From contig URFQ01000001.1 in assembly GCA_900547195.1 (NCBI GenBank), positions 60,430 through 124,429 on the forward strand: a stretch of 64,000 nucleotides of DNA. Reading direction: 5' to 3'. This DNA is from an uncultured Butyricicoccus sp. (GTDB taxonomy: Bacteria; Bacillota; Clostridia; Oscillospirales; Butyricicoccaceae). Position numbers and translations under genes: made by a program. Below the pieces are notes generated by a model that made no database searches, was not told where the DNA came from, and saw nothing but the letters and a program-made list of their open reading frames with translations. This document shows positions 29,690 to 38,621 of this stretch, in pieces; positions within the stretch are counted from its first letter, which is position 1, and every line of letters begins with the position of its first letter.

Positions 29690-31468
29690 TCAGCGGACGC
29701 GCAGCGCTTCGATTTTGGCCTCGTCCGGGGTAACATAGGCGGTCTGGTATACGTGATAGATCACAAATCCCGGCTTGGAGCCATTCGGCTTTTTGAGGTT
29801 GCGCACCTCGGTGTAATCGACCGGCACCATGGACGAATGTTTCGCCTTCGAATGATAAGCGGCAATCATGGCCGCCTCGGTCATCGCGGTATCGGTCGGT
29901 TCCCTGCCGTCCACCGCCAGAATTACATGCGAACCATGAATCTTCTGCGTGTGGAACCAGATATCGCTCTTGTACGCGGTTTTCATGCTCAAAAGATCGT
30001 TTTGCAGGTTATTTTTGCCCGCCCAGACGGAAAAGCCGTCGCTTGTGCGGTATTCAAACGGTACGGAGGCTGCCGGCTTTTGCTGCCGCTTATTCTTGGT
30101 TTGCTTCCGGCTGAGCACGCCGGTCTGCACCAGTTCTTCCCGCAGCTGCGCCAAATCGCGCTCGTTTTCCGCCTCGCCGATGGACTGTAAAACGCTTTCC
30201 AGATAGGACAGCTCGGCTTCGCCATCCGCAATCTGCTGTGTGAGCATCTCCTCGGCGGTCTTCGCCTTTGTATACAGCTTAAAATATTTCTGCGCGTTCT
30301 GCTGGGGTGTCAGGCGGATATCCAGCTGAATTTCAATCTCCGGACAGGTCTCATCGAAATAATTAATCACCTTCGCGCGGGTCATGCCCTTTTCGAGCTG
30401 GTAAAAGTTCGCGGCGATCAGCTCGCCCATGCGCTTGTATTCGTCGCGGCCATGCGTCTGCTCCAGCTCCATACGCTGGGCGTTCAGTTTGCGCGCCAGA
30501 CGGTCGCGCGCGTTTGTCACCGTTTTGATCATGTCGCCCGCACGGCGGCGCATGCGCTCAGCCTGTCCCTTTTTCTCGTAGAACGCTGCAAGCAAAGCGG
30601 AAAAGCTGTCCATTTCGGTCAGCTTCACGAGGCCTTCATACTGCCGGATGGGCTGGCACGAGAAATCCTGCACGGCGCCGTCTTCACTGCGCGTCAGCAA
30701 TGTCGGATGATACTCCCCGCTGCGAATGCGTGCAAGGAACGCATCAAACTCTGCGGCAAGGCGCTCCCGCTCCGCTTCGCGCAGCGTGCCGACCGGTTTC
30801 GCCGCATCGCCCACAGCGCGGTAGGCCAGCTCGCGGCACAAAAGCGGCGATAACCCGCTGAGCATGCTCAGCAGCCATTTGTCCAGTTTTTGCCCTTCGT
30901 CCCCGGTCGATTTGAGCATGCTTACAAGCTGTTTTCCATCCAGCGTCAGAGGGTCGGCCTTGCCCTCCTGCGCAGGCGGCAAACGGTAAAACAAGCCGGG
31001 CATCACCTGCCGCTTGCCCGAAATGTCGCCGTCAATCCGGCGGATTGCGTCGATCACGCGCCCATCGTCGCCCTTTAAAATAATATTCGAATACTTGCCC
31101 ATCAGCTCGCACACGAGCTGACGGCGCACGGGCACGCCCATTTCGTCGGTTGTGTCCAAATCAATGACCGCCATACGTTCAAGCGCGGGCTGCGAAATCG
31201 AAACAATCTTTGCACCCTGCACATATTTGCGCAGCAGCATGCAGAACATCGGCGGCGCAGCCGGGTTTTCGCGGTTTGCATCAATGAAATGCATGCGCGG
31301 CGCGCTCGGCTCCGCAGTCACCATCAGGCGCATCGCGCCCTGCGTCCCGCGGATGGAAAGTACAATCTCATCGCGATCCGGCTGATATACCTTGTCAATG
31401 CGCCCGCCCGCGGCTTTCCGGTCCAGTTCGGCCAGCACCGCGCGCAGACAGACAGCATCCAGCGGCAT
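29690..31468 (-). CDS. rqcH: NFACT family ribosome quality control protein RqcH
   Basis: A 592-aa Rqc2/NEMF homologue. In bacteria RqcH binds obstructed 50S subunits and adds C-terminal alanine tails that mark the nascent chain for degradation. The NFACT-N domain begins MPLDAVCLRAVLAEL and includes GRIDKVYQPDRDEI. A coiled-coil middle follows (about 280-440) and then the NFACT-R domain near DGFSVWAGKNNLQND with WFHTQKIHGSHV. Older annotations call this fibronectin-binding protein. It is a single gene followed by a convergent terminator. Confidence 0.92.
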   Translation of the reverse strand: MPLDAVCLRAVLAELDRKAAGGRIDKVYQPDRDEIVLSIRGTQGAMRLMVTAEPSAPRMHFIDANRENPAAPPMFCMLLRKYVQGAKIVSISQPALERMAVIDLDTTDEMGVPVRRQLVCELMGKYSNIILKGDDGRVIDAIRRIDGDISGKRQVMPGLFYRLPPAQEGKADPLTLDGKQLVSMLKSTGDEGQKLDKWLLSMLSGLSPLLCRELAYRAVGDAAKPVGTLREAERERLAAEFDAFLARIRSGEYHPTLLTRSEDGAVQDFSCQPIRQYEGLVKLTEMDSFSALLAAFYEKKGQAERMRRRAGDMIKTVTNARDRLARKLNAQRMELEQTHGRDEYKRMGELIAANFYQLEKGMTRAKVINYFDETCPEIEIQLDIRLTPQQNAQKYFKLYTKAKTAEEMLTQQIADGEAELSYLESVLQSIGEAENERDLAQLREELVQTGVLSRKQTKNKRQQKPAASVPFEYRTSDGFSVWAGKNNLQNDLLSMKTAYKSDIWFHTQKIHGSHVILAVDGREPTDTAMTEAAMIAAYHSKAKHSSMVPVDYTEVRNLKKPNGSKPGFVIYHVYQTAYVTPDEAKIEALRVR

Positions 31469-31483
31469 AATCGTTTCCTCCCG

Positions 31484-32260
31484 TCAGATAAATTCAATAC
31501 AGTCCCGGTGCGTCCGGCTGCAAACCGTTTCAACCGCCGGAAACTTTGTCCCAATCCGCCTGGCAAAGACCGGAACCACAGGGTTTTCGGTCGGGAAATG
31601 CCCGGCATCCACGAGCGTCAGGCCGAGCGCCTGCGCGCGCTGCATAATGTCATACGAGCAGTCGCCGATGACGAACGCATCCGCCCCTTTGGCGAGCGCA
31701 CTGTCCATCATCTTGCCGCACGCGCCGCCGCCCACTGCGACACGCTGCACGGGCTTGCCCGCGTCGGTGAAACGCACGCCGCCTGCATGCAGCTTGCCTT
31801 TGACATAAGCCGCGAATGCGCGCGGCTCCATGGCTTCGGGCAAGTTGCCCACGCGGCCCAGCATCCGGTTCTCCCCGGCTTCCATATTCACGACATCGGC
31901 CAAGCCGAGCACAGCCGCAAGCGCATCGTTCACGCCGCCCTCGGCGCAGTCGGCGTTGGTATGCATACAGATCACCGAAACGCTGTGCCGGATCGCGTTC
32001 ATCAGCGCACGGCCGGTGGCGTCGTCCGCCGTGACCGCATGCACGGAGGTGAAAATCATCGGATGGTGCGCCACGATAAGCTGTGCGCCGCCGTCGACGG
32101 CCTCCTGCACCACACCCTCGGTCACATCGAGCGCACATAACACCCGGTTCACCTTCTGCGCGCGGTCGCCGGTCATGAGGCCGATATTATCCCATCCTTC
32201 GGCCAGGGATGGAGGCGCAAAGCTCTCCAAAAAGGTTAAAATTTCGCCAACAGCCGTCAT
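31484..32260 (-). CDS. Nif3-like dinuclear metal-centre protein
   Basis: A 258-aa NIF3/YqfO-type protein, the short form without the inserted PII-like domain. Motifs include LAEGWDNIGLMTG, the metal ligands HHPMIF, HTNAD and the C-terminal DAGHFPTE. The true start is the ATG at 32260 (MTAVGEILTFLESFAPP), which overlaps the trmK stop (ATGA); the upstream extension is the reverse frame of trmK. It is often labelled GTP cyclohydrolase 1 type 2, but its cellular role is not settled. Pairing with trmK is conserved in Firmicutes. Confidence 0.9.
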   Translation of the reverse strand: MTAVGEILTFLESFAPPSLAEGWDNIGLMTGDRAQKVNRVLCALDVTEGVVQEAVDGGAQLIVAHHPMIFTSVHAVTADDATGRALMNAIRHSVSVICMHTNADCAEGGVNDALAAVLGLADVVNMEAGENRMLGRVGNLPEAMEPRAFAAYVKGKLHAGGVRFTDAGKPVQRVAVGGGACGKMMDSALAKGADAFVIGDCSYDIMQRAQALGLTLVDAGHFPTENPVVPVFARRIGTKFPAVETVCSRTHRDCIEFI

Positions 32261-32961
32261 TTGAGGCCCTCCAATCCTTGTTTTAAGGTACGTACGGTGA
32301 GCTGCTGCGTCTGAAGGCGCGCCTTGTCCGCATCGCGGGCCTGTTTCAGCCCTTCGAGCGCGCGCGTTTCGCGCCGCAGCAAATATTCCAGATAATCGGC
32401 CGCGCCGTCCGCCTGGAGCAGAGCGGGCGACACGCAGCACGCCCCCAGCGGCGCCTTCCGCTTGTCCACACCGCCGCGCACGGTCAGCACCACATAGCGC
32501 CGGTGCTCCTCGCGGCACAGGCTTTCCCGCCTGATCGCATATCCATTGGCCCACAGCCAACATCGCAGCTCAGCCGCCATGGTCATGGGCTGCAAGAGCA
32601 GCAGATGATCCCCCGCCGCTGTCCACGGCGCGGCGGCTAGGATGTCCACAATGGTCTCGCCGCCCATGCCCGCGATGGAAATCACATCGCACTCCTCCGG
32701 CCGCACCTTGTCCAGCCCCGCGCCAAGTCGCAGGGAAATCCGATCCAGGCAGCCGTGCTTCGCGGCGTTTTCCTCCGCACGCGCAAGCGGCCCATCGCGG
32801 ATATCGGACGCCACCGCGGACGCGATGCGGCCGTGCTCCATCAGCCAGATCGGAAGATGCGCATGGTCGGTGCCGATGTCGGCCAGCCGTGCGCCGGACA
32901 CAATCTGGTCGGCAATGGCCAGCAAGCGCGGCGTCAGTCGCACCGCTTCCATTTTTGCCAT
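32257..32961 (-). CDS. trmK: tRNA (adenine22-N1)-methyltransferase
   Basis: A 234-aa SAM-dependent methyltransferase that forms m1A22 in tRNA. Motif I is ADIGTDHAHLPIWL, motif IV is ISIAGMGGETI, and QPMTMAAELRCWL is family-typical. GGAGG lies 8 nt before the ATG at 32961. It overlaps the nif3-like gene by 4 nt in an operon. Confidence 0.93.
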   Translation of the reverse strand: MAKMEAVRLTPRLLAIADQIVSGARLADIGTDHAHLPIWLMEHGRIASAVASDIRDGPLARAEENAAKHGCLDRISLRLGAGLDKVRPEECDVISIAGMGGETIVDILAAAPWTAAGDHLLLLQPMTMAAELRCWLWANGYAIRRESLCREEHRRYVVLTVRGGVDKRKAPLGACCVSPALLQADGAADYLEYLLRRETRALEGLKQARDADKARLQTQQLTVRTLKQGLEGLK

Positions 32962-32990
32962 GGGGTTATCCTCCATTTTTCAAAAATAAA

Positions 32991-33015
32991 GAGGCCGGCA
33001 AAGATCACCGGCCTC
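32991..33015 (-). terminator. terminator after DUF1858 gene
   Basis: GAGGCCGG/CCGGCCTC stem with a T-rich tail on the minus strand. Confidence 0.8.
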
Positions 33016-33031
33016 CGCGAACTTGCTTCCC

Positions 33032-33235
33032 TTACTTGTCTGCCAGGAATGCGTTGAGCTTGTCCACCAGCACGTCCGGCTCCAGGCCGTGTACCATGCA
33101 TGCTTCCTCCACCGACTCGCCCTGCGAGGACGGGCATCCCAGACAGTGCATGCCCATTTCCAGGAAGAACTTTGCGGTGCCCATGTCCATTGCGAGAACT
33201 TCGCCGATCGTAGTCTTTCTCGTAATCGTAGCCAT
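33032..33235 (-). CDS. DUF1858 domain protein
   Basis: A 67-aa protein: TTIGEVLAMDMGTAKFFLEMGMHCLGCPSS is the DUF1858 signature, with a CxxC pair in the loop that may bind a metal or be redox active. The family occurs in anaerobes, alone or fused to hybrid-cluster or Fe-S proteins; the precise role is unknown. GGAGG precedes the ATG at 33235. It is monocistronic with its own terminator. Confidence 0.88.
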   Translation of the reverse strand: MATITRKTTIGEVLAMDMGTAKFFLEMGMHCLGCPSSQGESVEEACMVHGLEPDVLVDKLNAFLADK

Positions 33236-33341
33236 TGGTAAAACCTCCGTTAATTTTAAACTACAAGTATTATACTGCCTTTTTCCGTGCATTTCAATAC
33301 AGTATCCTTGCTTTTCTTGTTTTTTCCGCACAAAATGCAAA

Positions 33342-33364
33342 AGCCAGGGGAATTTCCCCCGGCT
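33342..33364 (-). terminator. terminator after amidase gene
   Basis: AGCC-GGGG/CCCC-GGCT hairpin overlapping the space after the amidase stop. Confidence 0.5.
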
Positions 33365-33369
33365 CTTGT

Positions 33370-34056
33370 TCATTTCCAGTCGTACAGCCCGGCGCGGTCA
33401 TTGATGACCAGCCCGCGCAGCATGTTGTGCTCCAGGTTCAAAATCCCCTGCTCGTCGCCGTTCAGATATCCCAGATGCACCAGCTTTTTGATCGTATCCT
33501 TGGCCCAGTCCGGGCAATCCTCATAGGTTTGATACATAACCATTTCTTCATCCTCCTCTTTTTCTTCCAACGCCTTCACAAACGCCTGCCATGCCCCCGC
33601 ATTCCGCACAAACGGTTCCGGACACAGCTTGTGCGTCACATCGTAGTGCCGCAGGATATGCCCCGGCGGGATTTGATACTGTTTTCGCAGCCCTCGTGCA
33701 AGCTGCACGGCCTGTTCCACAGTTTCGCCGGAAAAATAGAATATACCATTTGCATCCACCCGGCTGCACAGCTCAATCCCGATGCTGTTTTGATTGCGGC
33801 AGTATGGATGGAAATACGTGCCCCTGGTGCCGCAGTGCCAGGCGACGCGGTTGTCGGGCACGCTGCGCCACACCTCCCGCTCGTCCACAAAATAGTGCGC
33901 CGACGCGCCGGCCACCTCGCGTGCAAAATAGTCGGCGTTGTTTTTTGCGGTATCGCCGTCATTCGCGGTAAAATGAATGACCAGATAACAAATGTCCGCT
34001 GTTTTGCGTGCACCTCCATAATTTTCGGCGCGCGCACGTTTTTCCTGAATATTCAC
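33370..34056 (-). CDS. N-acetylmuramoyl-L-alanine amidase (Amidase_2), no signal peptide
   Basis: A 228-aa zinc amidase of the T7 lysozyme/PGRP fold. It has YLVIHFTAN (first His), SAHYFVD, NSIGIELC and LRHYDVTHKLCPEPF (His and Cys ligands). A short C-terminal helical repeat follows (DWAKDTIKKLVHLGYLNGD), resembling an SLH-like or wall-binding motif. No signal peptide or membrane helix is present, as in phage endolysins. The GTG at 34056 with AAAGGGG upstream is my chosen start; a TTG at 34074 is possible. It may be a domesticated endolysin. Confidence 0.85.
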   Translation of the reverse strand: MNIQEKRARAENYGGARKTADICYLVIHFTANDGDTAKNNADYFAREVAGASAHYFVDEREVWRSVPDNRVAWHCGTRGTYFHPYCRNQNSIGIELCSRVDANGIFYFSGETVEQAVQLARGLRKQYQIPPGHILRHYDVTHKLCPEPFVRNAGAWQAFVKALEEKEEDEEMVMYQTYEDCPDWAKDTIKKLVHLGYLNGDEQGILNLEHNMLRGLVINDRAGLYDWK

Positions 34057-34140
34057 AGGCTTCACCCCTTTCAATCTATACGGGGGAAACCTGAAAAATT
34101 GACCTCAAATGGTCAATTTACTCAAAATTAAATAAAAAAA

Positions 34141-34166
34141 ATCAGAGCACTTGTTCATGCCCTGAT
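34141..34166 (-). terminator. terminator after cbiB
   Basis: ATCAGGGC/GCTCTGAT stem (one mismatch-tolerant pair) followed by seven Ts on the minus strand. Confidence 0.75.
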
Positions 34167-34176
34167 CCGAATCTGT

Positions 34177-35166
34177 TTAAAAGGAAGGCGGCGCCAAGGT
34201 GGCGGCCATCCGGATTGTAAGGCCGAGCAGCAGCGCAAATACCGCCGCGGTCGTCATCAAGTCGGACGCGCGCCCGATATCGCTCTTTACAATTGCGCGA
34301 TCATCGTCGCCAATGGTAGGTTTTCGCACCATTTTTCCGAAATACGGTGCATTGCCGCCCAGCTGGATATGCAGCGCGCCCGCACAGACCGACTCGGTCT
34401 GCGCCGAATTGGGGCTTTTATGTTTGAACCGGTCGCGCTGGAAGATGCGCCGCGCGTTGCGGCTGTCAAACTTCAGCATGCCCGCGCCCGCGACCATGCA
34501 CGCCGCAGTAACGCGCGCGGGAATGAAATTGAACAGATCATCCATTTTCGCGCTGAACCAGCCAAAATTCTCATATCTATCGTTATGGTAGCCAACCATG
34601 GAATCGAGCGTGTTGACCGCTTTATACAGGAACCCGAGCGGCGCGCCGCCAACGAGCAGGAAAATCATGGGCGCGACCACGCCGTCGGTCGCATTTTCGG
34701 CAATGGTCTCCACCGTGGCCTTAATGACGCCTTCTTCCGTCAGTGCGGCTGTATCTCTGCCGACGTACATCGAGACTGCCCTGCGGCCGTCATCCAGCGA
34801 TTTTTCCAAAGCCGCACGCACATGAACCCCCGCGTCCACCAGGCATTTGCGCGCAAAAATCTGATAGCAGAACAGTGTCTCCGCAGCAAAAGCCAGCCAT
34901 TTGCTGACACGTCCCAGCAGGAACAGAACCGCCAGCGGCACGGCAAAGCTCAGGCCGCATACGATGATCCATAGGAACACGCCCGCAATCTTTTCCCCGC
35001 GCGGCGTGGCCGGGAACAGGCGGCGCAGCAGCTTTTCGGTTTTGGAAATCAGCGAACCGATTGCACAGATGGGGTGCCACATCCCCTGCGGATCACCAAA
35101 AATCCAATCGAGCACAAACCCCAGCGCGATGGCCAGCGTGGTCAGTGCCGCTGTGCCGCCGGTCAA
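34177..35166 (-). CDS. cbiB: adenosylcobinamide-phosphate synthase
   Basis: A 329-aa membrane enzyme of cobalamin biosynthesis that joins the aminopropanol arm to adenosylcobyric acid. Motifs include ALGFVLDWIFGDPQGMWHPI at the N-terminus, ENATDGVVAPM, LGFLYKAVNTLDSMVGY and the C-terminal APYFGK. It has several hydrophobic segments. It overlaps cbiET by 4 nt. Only these two corrinoid genes lie in the window, so the rest of the pathway must be elsewhere or absent. Confidence 0.94.
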   Translation of the reverse strand: MTGGTAALTTLAIALGFVLDWIFGDPQGMWHPICAIGSLISKTEKLLRRLFPATPRGEKIAGVFLWIIVCGLSFAVPLAVLFLLGRVSKWLAFAAETLFCYQIFARKCLVDAGVHVRAALEKSLDDGRRAVSMYVGRDTAALTEEGVIKATVETIAENATDGVVAPMIFLLVGGAPLGFLYKAVNTLDSMVGYHNDRYENFGWFSAKMDDLFNFIPARVTAACMVAGAGMLKFDSRNARRIFQRDRFKHKSPNSAQTESVCAGALHIQLGGNAPYFGKMVRKPTIGDDDRAIVKSDIGRASDLMTTAAVFALLLGLTIRMAATLAPPSF

Positions 35167-36356
35167 CGCACACCTCCGCTTAACAGGAAAATCGGGTTGT
35201 TCGCGGTAAGCGGCGTGCTGCCGTCCGCCTTCCGCCCGCGCACAGCGCTGATCTGGCTGATTGCAACGTGCTCAAATCCGAGTGTACTCAGCGCAATCTG
35301 TGCATCGCTGAGCGTTTCCAGCGATACCGCTGTTACCACCACGCGGATTTTCGGGTTACGCTCCTTTAAAATGGACAAAGTTTCAAACAGCGCGCCGCCG
35401 CTGCCGCCGACAAAGGCCGCATCCGGCGTGGGCAGGCCGTCCATCGCGGCCGGCGCCTCGCCTTCCACCGGAACGACATTCCAGCAGCCGAGCGCTTTGC
35501 GGTTACGGTCGATCAGGGCAATGCCTTCGGCGCCGCGCTCAATCGCGTATACCACGCCGCGCCGCACCCGTCTGGCCATCTCCATGGACACCGAGCCGGT
35601 GCCCGCGCCCACATCGTAGACCACATCGGTCGCGCGCAGATCGAGCAGGTTTACCGCCGTCCAGCGCGCCTCCTGCTTGGTCATGGGCACGCTGCCCCGT
35701 TCCATGTCGCTGTCCCGGATGGGCAGGTTCGGATTTCCCGGACGGTCGTTTTCGATGAGCAGCACCGCGAGGCTGCCGCAGGGCCTGTCCGCCAGCTCTG
35801 CCGCCGAACCTGTGACCACCTGTTCGTCTGCCGCGCCAAGGTTTTCGCCGCGCGCCACGCGCACATGCCCCAGCCCGGCGTCCACAATCGACCGGCACAG
35901 CTTCTGCGCGTTCTGGTCGCCGCCCGTCAACGCGAAGACCTTGCGGTTGTAGCTGACCGCGCCAAGCAGGCTGCCTTTGCGGCCATGCAAGCTCAGCCAG
36001 ACCGCGTCGTCGTATGCCGCGCTCAGCCGCGCGCACAACATTTGCATACTGCTCAGCCCGCATACGACCTCAACCTCACCGTGTGCGGCCAGTTTTTGGT
36101 ACAGTGTCTTGGCGGCGCTGAAAAATCCCGCATCGCCGGAAACCAAAATGCCGACGCGTTCCGCCGTGGCCGCCAATGCGGTCTCCGCCAGCTTGCTGGT
36201 CTGGCAGGTCTCAATTTTGCCTAGGCCCGACAGGTTCTCCGCCAGCCGTCCGGTAGACAGCAGCAGGCCGGCGTTCGCCATCGCATCCCGCGCCTGACGG
36301 GTCAGGTCGCCGGGCTGCCCGCTGCCCGCGCCAATGATGGTAAAAAAACGGCTCAC
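35163..36356 (-). CDS. cbiET: precorrin-6Y C5,15-methyltransferase (CbiE-CbiT fusion)
   Basis: A 397-aa fusion. Residues 1-200 form the CbiE methyltransferase (FFTIIGAGSGQPGDLT, VLVSGD-type GILVSGDAGFFSA). Residues 210-397 form CbiT, with the SAM motif VVYDVGAGTGSVSMEMA and the FVGGSGGALFETL glycine loop. It methylates C5 and C15 and decarboxylates the acetate side chain of the corrin ring. The fusion is equivalent to CobL. It is transcribed together with cbiB. A tRNA-Cys lies 72 bp upstream on the same strand. Confidence 0.93.
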   Translation of the reverse strand: MSRFFTIIGAGSGQPGDLTRQARDAMANAGLLLSTGRLAENLSGLGKIETCQTSKLAETALAATAERVGILVSGDAGFFSAAKTLYQKLAAHGEVEVVCGLSSMQMLCARLSAAYDDAVWLSLHGRKGSLLGAVSYNRKVFALTGGDQNAQKLCRSIVDAGLGHVRVARGENLGAADEQVVTGSAAELADRPCGSLAVLLIENDRPGNPNLPIRDSDMERGSVPMTKQEARWTAVNLLDLRATDVVYDVGAGTGSVSMEMARRVRRGVVYAIERGAEGIALIDRNRKALGCWNVVPVEGEAPAAMDGLPTPDAAFVGGSGGALFETLSILKERNPKIRVVVTAVSLETLSDAQIALSTLGFEHVAISQISAVRGRKADGSTPLTANNPIFLLSGGVR

Positions 36357-36427
36357 CGTATATATCCCCCTTTTGGAGTAAAAACTTAAAAAACGCCGCC
36401 GGATTTGTTCCGGCGGCGTTGGCGCTC

Positions 36428-36501
36428 TGGAGGTACCACCCAGAATCGAACTGGGGATCAGGGAGTTGCAGTCCCACGCCTTACCGCTTGGCTATGGTAC
36501 C
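36428..36501 (-). tRNA. tRNA-Cys (GCA), CCA encoded
   Basis: 74 nt including the 3' CCA. The acceptor stem is GGTACC/GGTACC, the anticodon loop is CTGCAAC with anticodon GCA, the T-loop is TTCGATT and the discriminator U73 is typical of tRNA-Cys. Confidence 0.95.
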
Positions 36502-36570
36502 GAATCAGTGCTTATTTAGTATACACAAATCTCCCTGTGTTGTCAACTTCTTTTTTCAAAAAAGATGTTC

Positions 36571-36918
36571 CTATTTTCGTTGGAAACCAAGGTACCGCGT
36601 CCCCTGATACGTCAGCGTCCCAAAATCCCCCTCCGCAAGCATGCCGTATTCCCTGCCTTTTATGCGCAGCTCCATGCGCATGCCATCGTCCATCTCAAAT
36701 GTTGCATAGTAGGTGGTCGAAGTCGACATATGCATCGCGCCGTTCGCATCCGTATGATTGTGATGATGCACTTCTTCCCGTTTCCCGACCACGCTTGCCC
36801 GGCGCTCTTCCACCGGGGAATGGTTGTTGCGGTTCCACTCCGCCACGCCGCAGGCCATCTGATACACAATTATGCCGGCCACGAGCAGGAACATACCGCC
36901 AAACAAAAGTCCAAACAT
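36571..36918 (-). CDS. DUF2500 family membrane protein
   Basis: A 115-aa protein with one N-terminal membrane helix (FGLLFGGMFLLVAGIIVYQM), then a beta-rich domain: RRASVVGKREEVHHH, TYYATFEMDDG, GDFGTLTYQGTRYLGF. This is the DUF2500 pattern. The function is unknown, and the His-rich segment is noteworthy. GGAGG precedes the ATG at 36918; the in-frame extension to 37074 has no site. The stretch 36919-37172 shows no gene. Confidence 0.85.
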   Translation of the reverse strand: MFGLLFGGMFLLVAGIIVYQMACGVAEWNRNNHSPVEERRASVVGKREEVHHHNHTDANGAMHMSTSTTYYATFEMDDGMRMELRIKGREYGMLAEGDFGTLTYQGTRYLGFQRK

Positions 36919-37174
36919 CGTTCTACCTCCGCTTCTGTTTTTAGTATAGTGGAACGCCGTGGTTTCGTCAATGCCGCTGTTCCAAAACAACCGCCTGCTC
37001 ATTGCGTCGTCACTGCTGCTGCCTTTGCTGTCCCGCGCGCCGTTTTCGGGACAGCCGGACCGGCCGATGTACAAAACACCGCTTCATTTCTCAGAAAAAC
37101 CACAGGATTCCCTCAAATGCGAAAAATCCCCTTGAATTTGTCCGTGAAACGTGGTATATATTATGTATATGCTT

Positions 37175-37420
37175 ATCTGCGATGAACAGGAAAAGTAGCA
37201 TGGCGTTCCCTTTGCCAGAGAACGGCGGTCACCGGCTGCAAGCCGCCCCAAAGGACGCGATGCGAAGTTCCCCTGTGAGCAGGCGTGCTGAACCCGAGTA
37301 GGCGCGCCCGCCCCGCCCCCGTTACCGGGCGCACAAGTGCGCGGGATCCTGCCCGCGAATGTAGGTGGTACCACGGAAGCTGCGGTTTTCGTCCTATGGG
37401 GCGAAGGCCGTTTTTTTGTG
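37175..37420 (+). ncRNA. T-box leader controlling pheST
   Basis: Stem I begins near GATGAACAGG (37181) with AGTAGC. The conserved T-box sequence AATGTAGGTGGTACCACGG is at 37358-37376, and a terminator hairpin with a run of seven Ts is at 37383-37417. A TTC (Phe) triplet near 37267 in the stem I bulge is the probable specifier. Uncharged tRNA-Phe should favour antitermination of the pheS-pheT operon. Confidence 0.9.
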
Positions 37421-37472
37421 CCGCCATTCTTCATTTGTTTCCAAAATCCCCACCAAAGGAGTGTACCAACTT

Positions 37473-38492
37473 ATGAAACAGCAGCTTGAAGCCATTCTTG
37501 CAAACGCCAGGAAAGAGCTCAGCGAAACCAAGACCGCCCGCGATCTGGATGCGGTGCGCGTCAAGTTCCTCGGCAAGAAGGGCGAACTGACCGCCATCCT
37601 GAAGGGCATGAAGAACGTCGCGCCGGAAGAGCGCCCGATCATCGGCCAGCTGGTGAATGATGTGCGCGCAGCCGTCGAAACCGCCCTGGACAAACAGGGC
37701 GAAATCATTGAGCGCCTGGCGCTGGAAGAAAAACTGAAAAGCGAGACCCTGGATGTGACGATGCCGGGGGAGGACGTTGTCCTCGGCCACAAGCACCCGC
37801 TTACGAACGTGCTCGATGAAATCAAGGACATCTTCATCGGCCTGGGCTTCCAGATTGCGGAAGGCCCCGAGGTCGAGCTTGACCATTACAATTTCGAAGC
37901 CCTGAACATCCCGAAGGATCATCCGGCGCGCGACACGCAGGACACCTTCTATATTTCGGATAACGTCGTGCTGCGCACCCAGACCTCCCCGATGCAGATC
38001 CGCACCATGGAAAAGCAGAAGCCGCCGATCCGTATTCTCGCGCCCGGCCGTGTCTACCGTTCGGATGCCGTGGACGCAACCCATTCCCCGCTGTTCCATC
38101 AGATCGAGGGCCTGGTTGTCGATAAGGGCATCACCATGAGCGACCTGAAGGGTATTTTGGAACTGTTTGCCAAGCGCCTGTACGGCGAGGAAACCGTTGT
38201 CCGCTTCCGCCCGCACCACTTCCCCTTCACCGAGCCGTCTGCGGAGATGGATATCCAGTGCTACCGCTGCCATGGCGCAGGCTGCCCGCTGTGCAAGGGC
38301 GAAGGCTGGATTGAGATCCTCGGCTGCGGCATGGTGCATCCGCACGTCCTCGAGGTCTGCGGCATCGAACCGGAGGAATATTCCGGCTATGCGTTCGGCG
38401 TCGGCCTGGAACGCACCGTCATGGGCCGTTACAAAATTGACGACATCCGCCTGTTCTATGAGAACGACGTCCGGTTCCTGCACCAGTTTTAA
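37473..38492 (+). CDS. pheS: phenylalanyl-tRNA synthetase alpha subunit
   Basis: A 339-aa class II synthetase subunit: an N-terminal coiled coil ([18 protein letters not shown]), the catalytic core with [30 protein letters not shown] (motif 2 region), [16 protein letters not shown] and a terminal [12 protein letters not shown] (motif 3). It charges tRNA-Phe as an alpha2-beta2 tetramer with PheT. AAAGGAG precedes the ATG at 37473. It is regulated by the upstream T-box. Confidence 0.97.
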   Translation: MKQQLEAILANARKELSETKTARDLDAVRVKFLGKKGELTAILKGMKNVAPEERPIIGQLVNDVRAAVETALDKQGEIIERLALEEKLKSETLDVTMPGEDVVLGHKHPLTNVLDEIKDIFIGLGFQIAEGPEVELDHYNFEALNIPKDHPARDTQDTFYISDNVVLRTQTSPMQIRTMEKQKPPIRILAPGRVYRSDAVDATHSPLFHQIEGLVVDKGITMSDLKGILELFAKRLYGEETVVRFRPHHFPFTEPSAEMDIQCYRCHGAGCPLCKGEGWIEILGCGMVHPHVLEVCGIEPEEYSGYAFGVGLERTVMGRYKIDDIRLFYENDVRFLHQF

Positions 38493-38621
38493 ACGCTTCG
38501 CGTTCGCCTGGAACCACACTTTCAGGCAATGTACCGGCTTTGTCGCGCGCTTTGCGGGCTGCCCGGCCGTATTCCCTACTTCCTATCTGTTACAAAATGC
38601 GATAAAAGGAGAGCAATCACA

